Assembly (NCBI RefSeq): GCF_000799715.1
Contig: NZ_JUHG01000015.1
Location: 310,001-374,000, forward strand
Direction: 5' to 3'
DNA from: Martinezella rhizogenes
GTDB taxonomy: Bacteria; Pseudomonadota; Alphaproteobacteria; Rhizobiales; Rhizobiaceae
DNA: 64,000 nucleotides
Shown piece after piece: positions 17,360 to 26,044 of the stretch. The notes below the pieces were generated by a model, which searched no databases, was not told where the DNA came from, and worked only from the letters and a program-made list of their open reading frames with translations. The position numbers and the translations under genes are program-made. The first letter of the stretch is position 1, and every line of letters starts with the position of its first letter.

Positions 17360-18453
17360 GCGCTACGAACCGCCTCCGCCAAAACGACCGCGTGTTGCGG
17401 AGAAAAGCTCATCGAAAGCGTGTCGCCCTGGCGGGGTAGTGTATCGAGATCGGCGGCCACCAGTGTCGCAGCGATGGAGGTGTTCGTGTCGGCGCGCAGT
17501 TGCAGATGCGTCATGCTTCCTTCGAACGCAAGATCTTGCAGTTGTGCGGCAAAGCGGCATTCGTTGTCTTGCCGCTGGTCGTTATTTTCGGCCATCTTCA
17601 GCAACTCGGGACGAACGAACAGCATAGCCAGCATGCCGGCGGCGATGCCGCTCGGGTTGCGACCTGACAGAAGGCCCAGCGGCGTTTCGATCCTGGCCAT
17701 TCCGTCCTGTGTCGAAATGATCCGGCCGGCAATGGCATTGCTCTCCCCTACGAAGGAGGCGACAAACGGGGTTTCAGGGTGCCCGTAGATGCTGCGGCCG
17801 TCGCCCACTTGCTCGATGCGGCCCGCATTCATCACGGCGATCCGATCCGACATCGTCAGCGCTTCGCCCTGATCATGGGTGATATAGATGAAGGTGATGC
17901 CGACGCGCTGCTGGATTTCGCGCAACTCGCGACGCATATGCTGGCGCAGCTTCAGATCGAGCGCCGATAGTGGCTCGTCGAGAAGCAGAACCTTCGGCTC
18001 GACAGCGAGCGCACGCGCAATGGCCACGCGCTGCTTCTGGCCGCCGGACAATTCGCTGACTTTCTTGTTTGCGTGTTGCGACAGTGCGACCTGGTCCAGC
18101 AGTCGCCGCACCGCATCGTCGCGAACGCCACGCGCAACACCACGCACCCTCAAGCCATATCCGACATTCTCCGCCACGGACATCATCGGAAACAAAGCAA
18201 GGTTCTGAAAGATAAGAGCGGTCGGACGCTTGTTCGGCCCGACGCCTGTCATATCGGCACCGCCGATCCGGACGCGTCCAGAACTTGGTGCGACAAAGCC
18301 GGAAATAGTCCGCAGAAGCGTTGTCTTGCCGCAGCCCGAAGGGCCAAGAAAACTGAAAAACTCGCCTGAACGGATTTCGAGATCCGTCTCGTGTACTGCC
18401 GTAAAATCGCCGAAACTTATCCGGACTTTGTCGAGCTCGATCGCTGCGGTCAT
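17356..18453 (-). CDS. Spermidine/putrescine-type ABC transporter ATP-binding protein (PotA-like)
   Basis: About 365 residues. Walker A is GPSGCGKTT, the signature is LSGGQKQR, Walker B is VLLLDEPLSALD, and the switch His is in YITHDQ. A C-terminal TOBE-type regulatory domain follows (from about residue 270). An ATG at 18468 is in frame, but it forms part of the GGAAGG ribosome-binding site of the ATG at 18453, so I chose the latter. A hairpin lies between it and the binding-protein gene. Confidence 0.93.
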   Translation of the reverse strand: MTAAIELDKVRISFGDFTAVHETDLEIRSGEFFSFLGPSGCGKTTLLRTISGFVAPSSGRVRIGGADMTGVGPNKRPTALIFQNLALFPMMSVAENVGYGLRVRGVARGVRDDAVRRLLDQVALSQHANKKVSELSGGQKQRVAIARALAVEPKVLLLDEPLSALDLKLRQHMRRELREIQQRVGITFIYITHDQGEALTMSDRIAVMNAGRIEQVGDGRSIYGHPETPFVASFVGESNAIAGRIISTQDGMARIETPLGLLSGRNPSGIAAGMLAMLFVRPELLKMAENNDQRQDNECRFAAQLQDLAFEGSMTHLQLRADTNTSIAATLVAADLDTLPRQGDTLSMSFSPQHAVVLAEAVRSA

Positions 18454-18502
18454 GCTAAAACCTTCCATTGGTATCGGACCACCGCTAAAGCGATGGCGAG
18501 AA

Positions 18503-18533
18503 GACGCACCACTCCCGTAAGGAGCGGCGCGTC
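18503..18533 (-). terminator. Intercistronic hairpin after the Pot-type binding-protein gene
   Basis: A 13-bp stem including G-U pairs (18503-18515 with 18521-18533, 5-base loop) lies between the binding-protein stop and the ATPase start. There is no T tract. It probably limits expression of the ATPase and permeases relative to the binding protein, as at 3238-3273. Confidence 0.5.
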
Positions 18534-18546
18534 GCCTGTATCAGGC

Positions 18547-19713
18547 TCAGGAAACCTTGAACTTTTCCGCGTATTCGTTGCGCGCGGTAATGAACCATGG
18601 CGGGCTGGAAGGATATCGCCACAGCTTGGAAAGCGCGTCATCCGGATAGGCCGAGCGGAAGCGTTCCTTGTCGGCCTCTGGAACAAACTCGTCGGCGCCT
18701 TTCACAACAGAATTATAGCTGGAAACGGTCGCGATCTTGCCGGCGACCTCAGGCTTTAGAATATAGTCAAAAAACGCGTAGACCTGATCTAGGTTCGCCG
18801 CAGCCTTGGACATTGCAAAGCCGTCAATCCAGGCGAGCGCACCTTCCTGAGGAGCCATGAATTTTACGGGCTTGCCTGCCTTTGCCATTCGCTTGACTGG
18901 ACCGTCCCAGGTCTGACCGATTGTGCAGCCGTTCTCGATGAAACCGGACATCGTGCTGTCGCTCGAATCCCAGAACTGCTTGATCTGCGCCTTCTGCTTA
19001 ATCGCATAGGACACAAGCTCGCTGTAGATCTTGCGCATGGTTGCCTCGTCCTTATAGGTATCGAGCATGCGGTTGGACGGGAGCTTACCGGTCGCATCGA
19101 GCCACAAGCCTAGACCAAGCAGTCCGGACACCGGACGGATTTGCGCTTTTCCAGCAAACTCCGGATCCCAGATCAGTCCGTAGCTCATCTTCTTGTAATC
19201 AAGCTCGGCCTTGTCGGTGCGCCAGGCCATGCCTTCAGAGCCCCAAACGTGGGGGACGTGATAGAGACCGTCCCACGTCCACAGATCCGTGGAGGCCTTC
19301 AGCAATGCTTCCGAATAAATGCCCATGTTCATTCGGTTGGTATCGAAACGCTGCAGCACCTCCAGGAACTGGAATTCCGGTGCCCGGTTGAAGGACGGCA
19401 TGCAGAGGTCGTAACCTTCCCCGAACGTGGCCTGAAGCTTGTTGATCTGCTCTTCGTTGGAGGAGAACGGCGTCTTGTTGACAGTGATGCCGGTCGCCTT
19501 CGTGAAATCGCCCATCACCTCGTTTGGCAGTTCATCTGTCCAGCAGAGAATATTGATGCCGCCCGAAGAGGCCAGTGACCTCTTTATATACGCAGGCGAA
19601 AGCGCTGCGGCAGCGCCGATGATCGCCGTTCTCTTCAAAAGCGTACGGCGATTGAAAGTCGTCGCTGCCTCGATGGTCAGCGATGTCCCAGTTCGTTTGT
19701 TGTCTTGCGTCAT
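18547..19713 (-). CDS. Spermidine/putrescine-type periplasmic binding protein (PotD-like)
   Basis: 388 residues with a long N-region, then NRRTLLKRTAIIGAAAALSP, a twin-arginine-like signal. The mature part (INILCWTDELPNEVMGDFTK, then YDLCMPSFN and GTIGQTWDG-like segments) matches the PotD/PotF class that binds polyamines and related amines. It is the first gene of the minus-strand unit running to the cupin gene. The 233-bp gap to the divergent iclR gene contains repeated half-sites (19798-19842). Confidence 0.9.
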   Translation of the reverse strand: MTQDNKRTGTSLTIEAATTFNRRTLLKRTAIIGAAAALSPAYIKRSLASSGGINILCWTDELPNEVMGDFTKATGITVNKTPFSSNEEQINKLQATFGEGYDLCMPSFNRAPEFQFLEVLQRFDTNRMNMGIYSEALLKASTDLWTWDGLYHVPHVWGSEGMAWRTDKAELDYKKMSYGLIWDPEFAGKAQIRPVSGLLGLGLWLDATGKLPSNRMLDTYKDEATMRKIYSELVSYAIKQKAQIKQFWDSSDSTMSGFIENGCTIGQTWDGPVKRMAKAGKPVKFMAPQEGALAWIDGFAMSKAAANLDQVYAFFDYILKPEVAGKIATVSSYNSVVKGADEFVPEADKERFRSAYPDDALSKLWRYPSSPPWFITARNEYAEKFKVS

Positions 19714-19797
19714 TGAATTCTCCTGATGGCGGTAAAAAGCGGCAAATGGAGTTCTTCAACCTGAGCATTCCCCTCGTCGATCTGCGCCGACTTCATT

Positions 19798-19842
19798 GAA
19801 TGGCATTCTGATGAATAGAATGGCTTGCCGTCTGATAGAATG
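19798..19842. promoter_or_regulatory. Candidate IclR operator cluster between transporter operon and iclR gene
   Basis: GAATGGCATTC at 19798-19808, CATTCT at 19804-19809 inverted by AGAATG at 19817-19822, and another AGAATG at 19837-19842. The same half-site forms a perfect palindrome upstream of the aminotransferase gene at 25792-25810. Position between divergent genes and recurrence support an operator, probably for the IclR protein. No binding evidence is available. Confidence 0.45.
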
Positions 19843-19946
19843 ATGTAGCATAATAGCTGGGTCGTCAAGCATCCGCATTTGCACCAGGAAATTTTTCTTC
19901 GCATTCGCAGCATGACGAGCTAGTTTCTCGATAAGGGATGGGATCT

Positions 19947-20675
19947 ATGACCGATAAATCTGCGATATTAAAAACAAAAGGCGTCGAAGCCGTTGACAAA
20001 GCGCTCCGCATTCTGACGCTTTTCGACAGCCAATCTCCTGTCTTGAGCCTGCACGACATCAGCCAGCGAACCGGGCTGGTCAAAAGCTCGACACTGCGCC
20101 TGCTGGTATCCCTACAAAGTGCAGGTCTGCTGGCGACCACGCCTGACCGGCGCTACACCATTGGCATCGAGGCGTTCCGGATTGGTCGGGTTTATCAACG
20201 GACCTTCCGTCTCGACACCGTCATACGGCCGGCATTGAAGAAACTTGTCCAAGCGACGGGCGAAAGTGGATCCTTCTTCAGACGCGAAGGCGATCAGCGC
20301 GTTTGCCTTTTTCGCGAAGACACCAACGAGCCTCTTCGGGAGCACATTGCCGAAGGGGATTCGGTCCCGATCGGACGCGGTGCCGCAGGCCGTGTCTTCT
20401 TACATTTCAGCGATCATGATGGAATGGGGCCTGCAAGTCACGACGAACTCTCACTTCTCCCCGTCATGACGATCGGAGAACGCGGACCGGACATCGCCGG
20501 CATGTCCGTTCCCATTTTCGCGATAGACCAGGGCATGATCGGCGCCTTGACACTGTCTGGGCCGTCCACCCGTTTCACCGAGGAGCGGGTGAGCGCCATG
20601 AAGCCGTTACTGGTCCGTGCTGCGGCAGATATCTGCTACAATCTTCGCTCGCCGTTTTACGAGCTGCTGGGTTGA
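19947..20675 (+). CDS. IclR-family transcriptional regulator
   Basis: About 242 residues. An N-terminal winged helix-turn-helix (VDKALRILTLFDSQSPVLSL, then ISQRTGLVKSSTLRLLVSL) is followed by the IclR effector domain (from about residue 90, with LFREDTNEPLREHIAEGD and PIGRGAAGRVFLHF). An ATG at 19938 is also in frame, but its purine run is directly adjacent to it. The ATG at 19947 has GGGATGGG at better spacing. It is divergent from the transporter operon and probably controls both minus-strand units in response to the substrate or an intermediate. Confidence 0.92.
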   Translation: MTDKSAILKTKGVEAVDKALRILTLFDSQSPVLSLHDISQRTGLVKSSTLRLLVSLQSAGLLATTPDRRYTIGIEAFRIGRVYQRTFRLDTVIRPALKKLVQATGESGSFFRREGDQRVCLFREDTNEPLREHIAEGDSVPIGRGAAGRVFLHFSDHDGMGPASHDELSLLPVMTIGERGPDIAGMSVPIFAIDQGMIGALTLSGPSTRFTEERVSAMKPLLVRAAADICYNLRSPFYELLG

Positions 20676-20730
20676 GTCGTAGTGCGGCCCTATTTGCGCG
20701 CGGATCGACTAATCCGATGGAAGATCTCCA

Positions 20731-21681
20731 TCAGTAGCCGCGGCTCATATCGACCTGTTCTTCAAGATGTCGACCATCCAGATAAGCGCCGAGATTATTG
20801 AACAGCCGCGCACCGAACATCTCCATCTCTCCTCGTCCTCCCGCATAGGATATGTGAGGCGTTATGAATATGTCTTGTCGCGACAGGAGTGGACTGTTCT
20901 CCGGCAAAGGCTCGGGCACCGTTACATCCAAGGTGGCGCATGATAGAAAACGTGCATCCAAGGCCTTGATCAGGGCCTGCTGATCGAGTACCGCGCCACG
21001 TGATATATTGATGAGATGCAGACCTATCTTGGCTCGCGACAACAATGTATCGCCAACCAACCCCCGCGTTTCGTCGGTGAGGGGCAAAGCAAGCACCAGG
21101 TGGTCACATCCGGCGATCAACGCTTCGGGCGATTGGCAATGTTTAATGTCGGCATCCGCCTCCCTCCATGGCCCCCTTCTGTAGGCCTGCACGTTCATGT
21201 CGAAGGCAAGAGCCCGTCGGGCAATAGCACGACCGATGGATCCATAACCGAGAAGACCAAGCGATCGCCCGGCCAGCCTTCCCATAGGACGGTTTATCCA
21301 GTCGGACGCGGCTCGCACCCGCACCCCCTCGAAATCCTTTTCGACACGCATGATCGCAGCCATCACATATTCGGATATCTGCACCGACGCCAAACCGCGG
21401 CCGCAACTGACCAACCGGTCCTGTGTAAGCCAACGGGGATAGCCTTCCACGCCAGCGGAATATGTCTGAATCCAGCGCAGACCAGGAAGGTCGCGGCCAC
21501 TTTGGGGCGCCCCGCTCCAGCTATCGTATAGCCGGGTCACCAGGATTTCTGTTTCGGGCGGAATATCCCAGGGCGTCAGCCGATCAAGTCTTTCGATGAC
21601 TTTCGGGTTCGAAGGATGAGAGGCAAGAAGCTCCGTCAGACACGGATCAACCTGGTTGCAAATAACGGGTCCCGGCATCAC
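20731..21681 (-). CDS. D-2-hydroxyacid dehydrogenase (NAD(P)-dependent, GyaR/GhrA family)
   Basis: 316 residues. The nucleotide-binding motif is LGLLGYGSIGRAIARRAL. The catalytic segment NISRGAVLDQQAL and the terminal ITPHISYAGG with the acid-base His are present. It reduces 2-oxo acids to D-2-hydroxy acids or the reverse. It starts 6 bp after the aldehyde dehydrogenase stop, so it is the last gene of the unit starting at 25770. In this pathway it may handle a 2-oxo acid made by the aminotransferase. Confidence 0.9.
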   Translation of the reverse strand: MMPGPVICNQVDPCLTELLASHPSNPKVIERLDRLTPWDIPPETEILVTRLYDSWSGAPQSGRDLPGLRWIQTYSAGVEGYPRWLTQDRLVSCGRGLASVQISEYVMAAIMRVEKDFEGVRVRAASDWINRPMGRLAGRSLGLLGYGSIGRAIARRALAFDMNVQAYRRGPWREADADIKHCQSPEALIAGCDHLVLALPLTDETRGLVGDTLLSRAKIGLHLINISRGAVLDQQALIKALDARFLSCATLDVTVPEPLPENSPLLSRQDIFITPHISYAGGRGEMEMFGARLFNNLGAYLDGRHLEEQVDMSRGY

Positions 21682-21687
21682 ACGGCC

Positions 21688-23163
21688 TCACAGGGGAAAG
21701 CCATAAGGTACTTCCTCGGTCAAATTGAGCCAGACGCTCTTTGTCTGCATATATTCGGTGATCATCTCCATTCCGCCTTCCCGGCCAAGGCCTGATGCCT
21801 TGTAGCCTCCGAATGGGGAGATCTGGGACGTCACCTTGTATGTGTTGACCCAGACCGATCCAGCCTGCAGTTGCGCTGCCATTTTGTGAACCCGGGAGAC
21901 GTCGCGCGTCCACAGGCCCGCGCCAAGGCCGAATGCCGTCTCGTTTGCAATCGCCAACGCCTCATCTTCGTTCGAGAACGGGATGACGCACAAGACGGGT
22001 CCGAAGACTTCCTCCTGAGCTATCCGCATCGAATTGTGAACGCCCGTGAAGATCGTCGGCGCGACGAACAGGCCCGGACCACCGGAGGGATCGGCAACCT
22101 GCTCTCCTCCGCAGCCGAGCTTAGCGCCATCTGCCTTGCCCCATTCGATGCAGGTCATGATGCGGTCGAACTGGGGTCGGTTTGCCACCGGCCCGATGTC
22201 GGTATCAGGGGACATCGGATCCCCGAGCCTGATCTTGGCCGTCAACTCGAGAAGACGTGCAACGAAGCGATCGTAAATTGCGTGATGGACGAGGGCGCGC
22301 GATCCCGCCACGCAACTTTGTCCGCCGGAACCAAAAATTCCGGCAACGACACCTCGTGCGGCATTTTCCAGGTTTGCATCATCGAAGACGATGTTTGGCG
22401 ACTTACCCCCAAGTTCAAGCGTGACAGGCTTCATCTGGCCGGCCGCAGCCATGTAAACTGCCCGGCCGCCGGAAACACCTCCGGTGAAGGCAATTTTTGC
22501 AACATCCCGGTGGGCGGTCAATGCCGCGCCGGCCTCTGCGCCAAGGCCAGTAACGACATTGAGGACGCCGGACGGCAGTCCCGCGTCCCCGACGAGTTCG
22601 GCAAATCGCAAAGCAGAGGCGGAAGTGAATTCCGAAGGCTTGACCACCGCCGTGTTACCGGCTGCCAAAGCCGGGGCAAGCTTCCAGGCAAGGAGCATGA
22701 GCGGTGAGTTCCACGGCGTTACCATGCCGATCACGCCCAATGGCTCATGTCGGATATAATTCATGTGTCCCGGCCGGTCGGTCGGAAGAACCGCGCCGTT
22801 GATCTTGTCTGCGAGACCTGCATAGAACTGGTACCATTCGGCGATCCGCTTGACCTGATGGAGCATCTCCTTCAGCGTCTTGCCATTGTCGCGAACTTCA
22901 ATGGCTGCCAGTTCGTCGGCATGAGCAGTGATGACGTCGGCTATTTTCCGCAGCGCGGCTCCTCGTTGCGGGGCGGTGTATTTGCTCCATGGTCCCGAGA
23001 TGAACGCGCGTTTGGCTGCGGCGACTGCAGCGTCGACATCCGCTGCCTGCGAGCGTGCGATACGACCCCATGCCTGCTGCGTATAGGGGTTTGTGGTTTC
23101 CAGATATTCACCTGTGCAAGGCGCCACTGAAAATCCGTCGATGTAGTTCGCCAAAGTTTCCAT
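21688..23163 (-). CDS. NAD-dependent aldehyde dehydrogenase
   Basis: 491 residues, the normal ALDH length. Motifs: the general-base Glu250 in TLELGGKSPN, the nucleophile Cys284 in GGQSCVAGSR, and the cofactor segment PWNSPLMLLAWKLAPALAAG. Related enzymes (PuuC, BetB, GabD-like) oxidise amino-aldehydes and other aldehydes to acids. It would remove the aldehyde produced by the FAD amine oxidase or by the aminotransferase. Confidence 0.93.
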   Translation of the reverse strand: METLANYIDGFSVAPCTGEYLETTNPYTQQAWGRIARSQAADVDAAVAAAKRAFISGPWSKYTAPQRGAALRKIADVITAHADELAAIEVRDNGKTLKEMLHQVKRIAEWYQFYAGLADKINGAVLPTDRPGHMNYIRHEPLGVIGMVTPWNSPLMLLAWKLAPALAAGNTAVVKPSEFTSASALRFAELVGDAGLPSGVLNVVTGLGAEAGAALTAHRDVAKIAFTGGVSGGRAVYMAAAGQMKPVTLELGGKSPNIVFDDANLENAARGVVAGIFGSGGQSCVAGSRALVHHAIYDRFVARLLELTAKIRLGDPMSPDTDIGPVANRPQFDRIMTCIEWGKADGAKLGCGGEQVADPSGGPGLFVAPTIFTGVHNSMRIAQEEVFGPVLCVIPFSNEDEALAIANETAFGLGAGLWTRDVSRVHKMAAQLQAGSVWVNTYKVTSQISPFGGYKASGLGREGGMEMITEYMQTKSVWLNLTEEVPYGFPL

Positions 23164-23211
23164 GACGACTTAACCTTTCCTAATGAGCACTCGGCCGTTG
23201 CGAGCCAGGCT

Positions 23212-24294
23212 TCAATTTACTTTATCCGGAGATCCTGCAAGCGGAGACATCCAGCCTATTCGGCAGACTACCCACCAGATCGGTTCAATAAGCATGTTTC
23301 CGATCAACACCCTGACGAGATGGAAGCTGAGTACGAGAGGAACGGCAGCTCCGATCGAGGTGGCGGCGACGGTCATTTCAGGCATACCACCCGGGGACAT
23401 CCCGAGCAGCACAGCGGCTAGGTCGAAACCAAAGAGATAGGCAATCAGCAAGGCGGACGGCACAAGGATCACGGTGAGCAGTGCCGATGACAGGATCGAG
23501 GCCAATAAAAGTTTGCGTGATCCCAATATGAACTGCGGCGTCATCTGCGCACCCAGCGAAACGCCGAGAATGATCTGGCATACCGCCACCAGCCCATGCG
23601 GCATTCTGACCGGCTGCATGTCGATCGCCGCGAGCGCAATCGCCATAAAGCATGGAATGATCATCCACGGATTTGGCACGAATGACTTGCGGGCCATAAA
23701 CGCCAGCAGCAACCCGACTGCCACAAACCCAACCACCTTCCAGATGTCACCAAGATGAAATGCCGCGGCGGCCGTCGCCTGAAGCGCCAGTCCGGCATGC
23801 GTTGGCACCAGAAATGCAATCACGACCGGATAGATCAGGACGACCATGACCAGCCTCACGGTCTGGGCCAGGACGACATGTTTTTCCGACGCGCCGCCAC
23901 GTTGGGCTTGGATTGCCATCAAGACAACGCCTCCGGGAACGCCGCAAAAAAATGCGGTCTTGGGATCGGTGCGTGCAAAGGAACTGAACAAAGGCGCCAC
24001 AAGGATACCGCTGCAGAGCGTTCCCAACGCACATAGCGCGATGATCGGAAGATTATGCAGGATCTGAGTGAGTATCGCTGGTGTGAAGCTCTGCCCCAGC
24101 GATAGACCGAGAACGACCAGCCCGTAAGGCCTAAGTGCCCTGAAATCGAAACGGACACCGCAAAATGCAAAAATGCCGCTGACGATCAGCGCTCCGATCA
24201 GCCAGGCGAGCGGTAAGCCCAGCAAACTCGCGATCCAGCCTCCGGCGACAGAACAGGCAAGGATAAGCGCGCGGAGCATGAGTGTATTCAGCAT
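23212..24294 (-). CDS. AbrB-family integral membrane protein (putative transporter)
   Basis: About 360 hydrophobic residues with roughly ten membrane segments and two repeated halves, each containing a WLIGALI- or WMIIPCFM-like and SLGQSFTPAIL- or SLGAQMTPQFI-like segment. This matches the AbrB membrane-protein family (often labelled ammonia monooxygenase-like), whose function is poorly known; members occur with tricarboxylate transport genes. An in-frame ATG at 24333 exists, but the ATG at 24294 follows GGAGG. It lies between the aminotransferase and aldehyde dehydrogenase genes and may export or import a pathway acid. Confidence 0.82.
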   Translation of the reverse strand: MLNTLMLRALILACSVAGGWIASLLGLPLAWLIGALIVSGIFAFCGVRFDFRALRPYGLVVLGLSLGQSFTPAILTQILHNLPIIALCALGTLCSGILVAPLFSSFARTDPKTAFFCGVPGGVVLMAIQAQRGGASEKHVVLAQTVRLVMVVLIYPVVIAFLVPTHAGLALQATAAAAFHLGDIWKVVGFVAVGLLLAFMARKSFVPNPWMIIPCFMAIALAAIDMQPVRMPHGLVAVCQIILGVSLGAQMTPQFILGSRKLLLASILSSALLTVILVPSALLIAYLFGFDLAAVLLGMSPGGMPEMTVAATSIGAAVPLVLSFHLVRVLIGNMLIEPIWWVVCRIGWMSPLAGSPDKVN

Positions 24295-24338
24295 AACATA
24301 CCGTCCTCCCAGAAGATGGAGCGTTCTGTTCACATCAT

Positions 24339-24380
24339 GGCATTCTTGGCGGTGCCTGGTCGGACACCGCCAAGAATGCC
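24339..24380 (-). terminator. 16-bp perfect hairpin between aminotransferase and AbrB-type genes
   Basis: 24339-24354 is a perfect inverted repeat of 24365-24380 with a 10-base loop. It starts 10 bases after the aminotransferase stop on the minus strand and has no T run. It may be a partial terminator or mRNA-end protector that sets aminotransferase expression above that of the downstream membrane protein. Confidence 0.6.
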
Positions 24381-24390
24381 AATTGGAGGA

Positions 24391-25770
24391 TCAGCCGTTG
24401 ATTTGCGACAGGGTGTCGTCCAGCGCAGCGCGCAGGCGGGCAAACATTTCGGCGATTTCGTCTGCGTTGATGATCTGCGGCGGCGAAAGCGCGATCCTGT
24501 TGAGAATGATGCGCGTGATCAGGCCGCGCTGCATGGCCGCCTCCTCGAAGATTGCCATTACCTTCATCGAAGGATCGTGCATCGTCTTCGTCACCTTGTC
24601 GGCGACGATCTCGATTGCGCCGAGCAAGCCGACACCGCCTGAATCGCCGACAAGAGGATGATCCTTCAGGGCTTCGAAGCCTGCCAGAAAAAGTGGCTCC
24701 ATCGACTTGACGTGGCCCACGACATCCATTTCCTCGTAGATCTTCAGGGTTTCAAGCGCGACCGCAGCCGCGACCGGATGACCGGCATAGGTGTAACCAT
24801 GCGTGAACGTGCCGAACCGATCGCTTTGAACCTGCATGCCCTCGTAGACCCGCTCCCCTATCAGCACGGCCGAGATCGGTTGCATTGCGGCGGAAAGTGC
24901 CTTGGCGCATGTGATCATATCGGGTTTCATGCCGAAGGTCTGGCTTCCCCACATATTGCCCGTGCGGCCAAACCCGCAAATCACTTCGTCAGAGACGAGG
25001 AGAATGCCGTACTTATTCAGGACGGTCTGGATCTTTTCGAAATATCCTTCAGGAGGAACGATCGCGCCACCCGAGCCGAGAACAGGCTCCGCCCAAAAGG
25101 CTGCGATGGTTTCCGGACCTTCGGCAATGATCATTGCCTCCAGTTCTTCCGCTAGGCGTGTCGAATATTCCTGCTCGCTCTCACCCGGTTTGCCATGGCG
25201 ATAATAGTAGGGCATCGCCGCATAAAGAAATCCATCGAAAGGAAGACCGTAGCCTTCGTGAAACTTAGGCTTACCCGTGAGGCAGGAGGTGACGGCACTC
25301 GTGCCGTGATAGCTCTGCTCGCGCGAAATGATCTTGCGCCGCTGCGGCTGACCCTGCCCATTCCAGTAATACCAAACGAGCTTGATGGCGGTATCATTGG
25401 CTTCCGAGCCGGAACTCTGCAGGAGAACGCGGTCGAAGCCTTCCGGTGCAATGGACGAAAGCTTGGCGGAGAGCTCGGCGGTCGGCGTGTTACCGGCCCC
25501 ACGGAAAATATGGTAATACCCGATCTCGGTCATGACATCATGCGCGACCTTTGCAAGCCGGGCATTGCCGAAGCCAAGCGAAGCGCACCACAGCCCGGCC
25601 GCGGCTTCGAGATAGCGGTTTCCCTCGTCGTCTATGACGAAAATGCCATCCCCTTTCACAATCATAAGCGGCTTTTTTTCAGGCTGGGTGCGCAGGTTCG
25701 TATGGGGGTGTACCACGTGCTTGGCATCGAGGGAGTGCGCGCTGTTGAGCAAAGAAGTGTCCATGGCCAT
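24391..25770 (-). CDS. Class III (omega) aminotransferase
   Basis: 459 residues. PLP-binding features: SSGSEANDTAIKLVWYYWN, the SDEVICGFGRTG segment with the cofactor Asp, and the Schiff-base Lys in ITCAKALSAAMQP. It resembles polyamine/beta-alanine:pyruvate aminotransferases, which move terminal amino groups to pyruvate. Its relative at 51599-52999 shares the same overall pattern. It is the first gene of the unit that also holds the AbrB, aldehyde dehydrogenase and hydroxyacid dehydrogenase genes. A palindrome (25792-25810) lies just upstream. Confidence 0.93.
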   Translation of the reverse strand: MAMDTSLLNSAHSLDAKHVVHPHTNLRTQPEKKPLMIVKGDGIFVIDDEGNRYLEAAAGLWCASLGFGNARLAKVAHDVMTEIGYYHIFRGAGNTPTAELSAKLSSIAPEGFDRVLLQSSGSEANDTAIKLVWYYWNGQGQPQRRKIISREQSYHGTSAVTSCLTGKPKFHEGYGLPFDGFLYAAMPYYYRHGKPGESEQEYSTRLAEELEAMIIAEGPETIAAFWAEPVLGSGGAIVPPEGYFEKIQTVLNKYGILLVSDEVICGFGRTGNMWGSQTFGMKPDMITCAKALSAAMQPISAVLIGERVYEGMQVQSDRFGTFTHGYTYAGHPVAAAVALETLKIYEEMDVVGHVKSMEPLFLAGFEALKDHPLVGDSGGVGLLGAIEIVADKVTKTMHDPSMKVMAIFEEAAMQRGLITRIILNRIALSPPQIINADEIAEMFARLRAALDDTLSQING

Positions 25771-25791
25771 ATCCTAGACGGTTGCAATATG

Positions 25792-25810
25792 AATTCTATT
25801 AAGTAGAATT
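25792..25810. promoter_or_regulatory. Candidate operator upstream of the aminotransferase gene
   Basis: AATTCTA at 25792-25798 and TAGAATT at 25804-25810 form a perfect 7-bp palindrome with a 5-base spacer, 22 bp before the aminotransferase start. The half-site resembles the CATTCT/AGAATG half-sites upstream of the PotD-like gene, suggesting a shared IclR regulon. Confidence 0.5.
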
Positions 25811-26044
25811 GCCTTCCAGCAAACAGAACACGGCTTTGGCTCTCCGTCAAGCGTGGCTTAAAAATGTTTACGGGAATTTGCGCTCCAGAGGAGACCACGC
25901 GTGCAGCTTTCAGCTTCAGAAAAAACCCGATCATCGCCTACTTGCTTCACGACACCTCCTCCAGCCATCACCGCGAATTGCGCGCATCGGCGATGAACCT
26001 GTGGGCGAAAATAGTCCGGGCATGGCCGACAAAAGAGGCCGGCG

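Noticed and set aside
9119..25770. Classical putrescine (Puu) or GABA pathway
   Set aside because: Transporter, oxidase, aldehyde dehydrogenase and aminotransferase would fit, but no gamma-glutamylputrescine synthetase or hydrolase is present, and the two molybdoenzymes have no role in that pathway.
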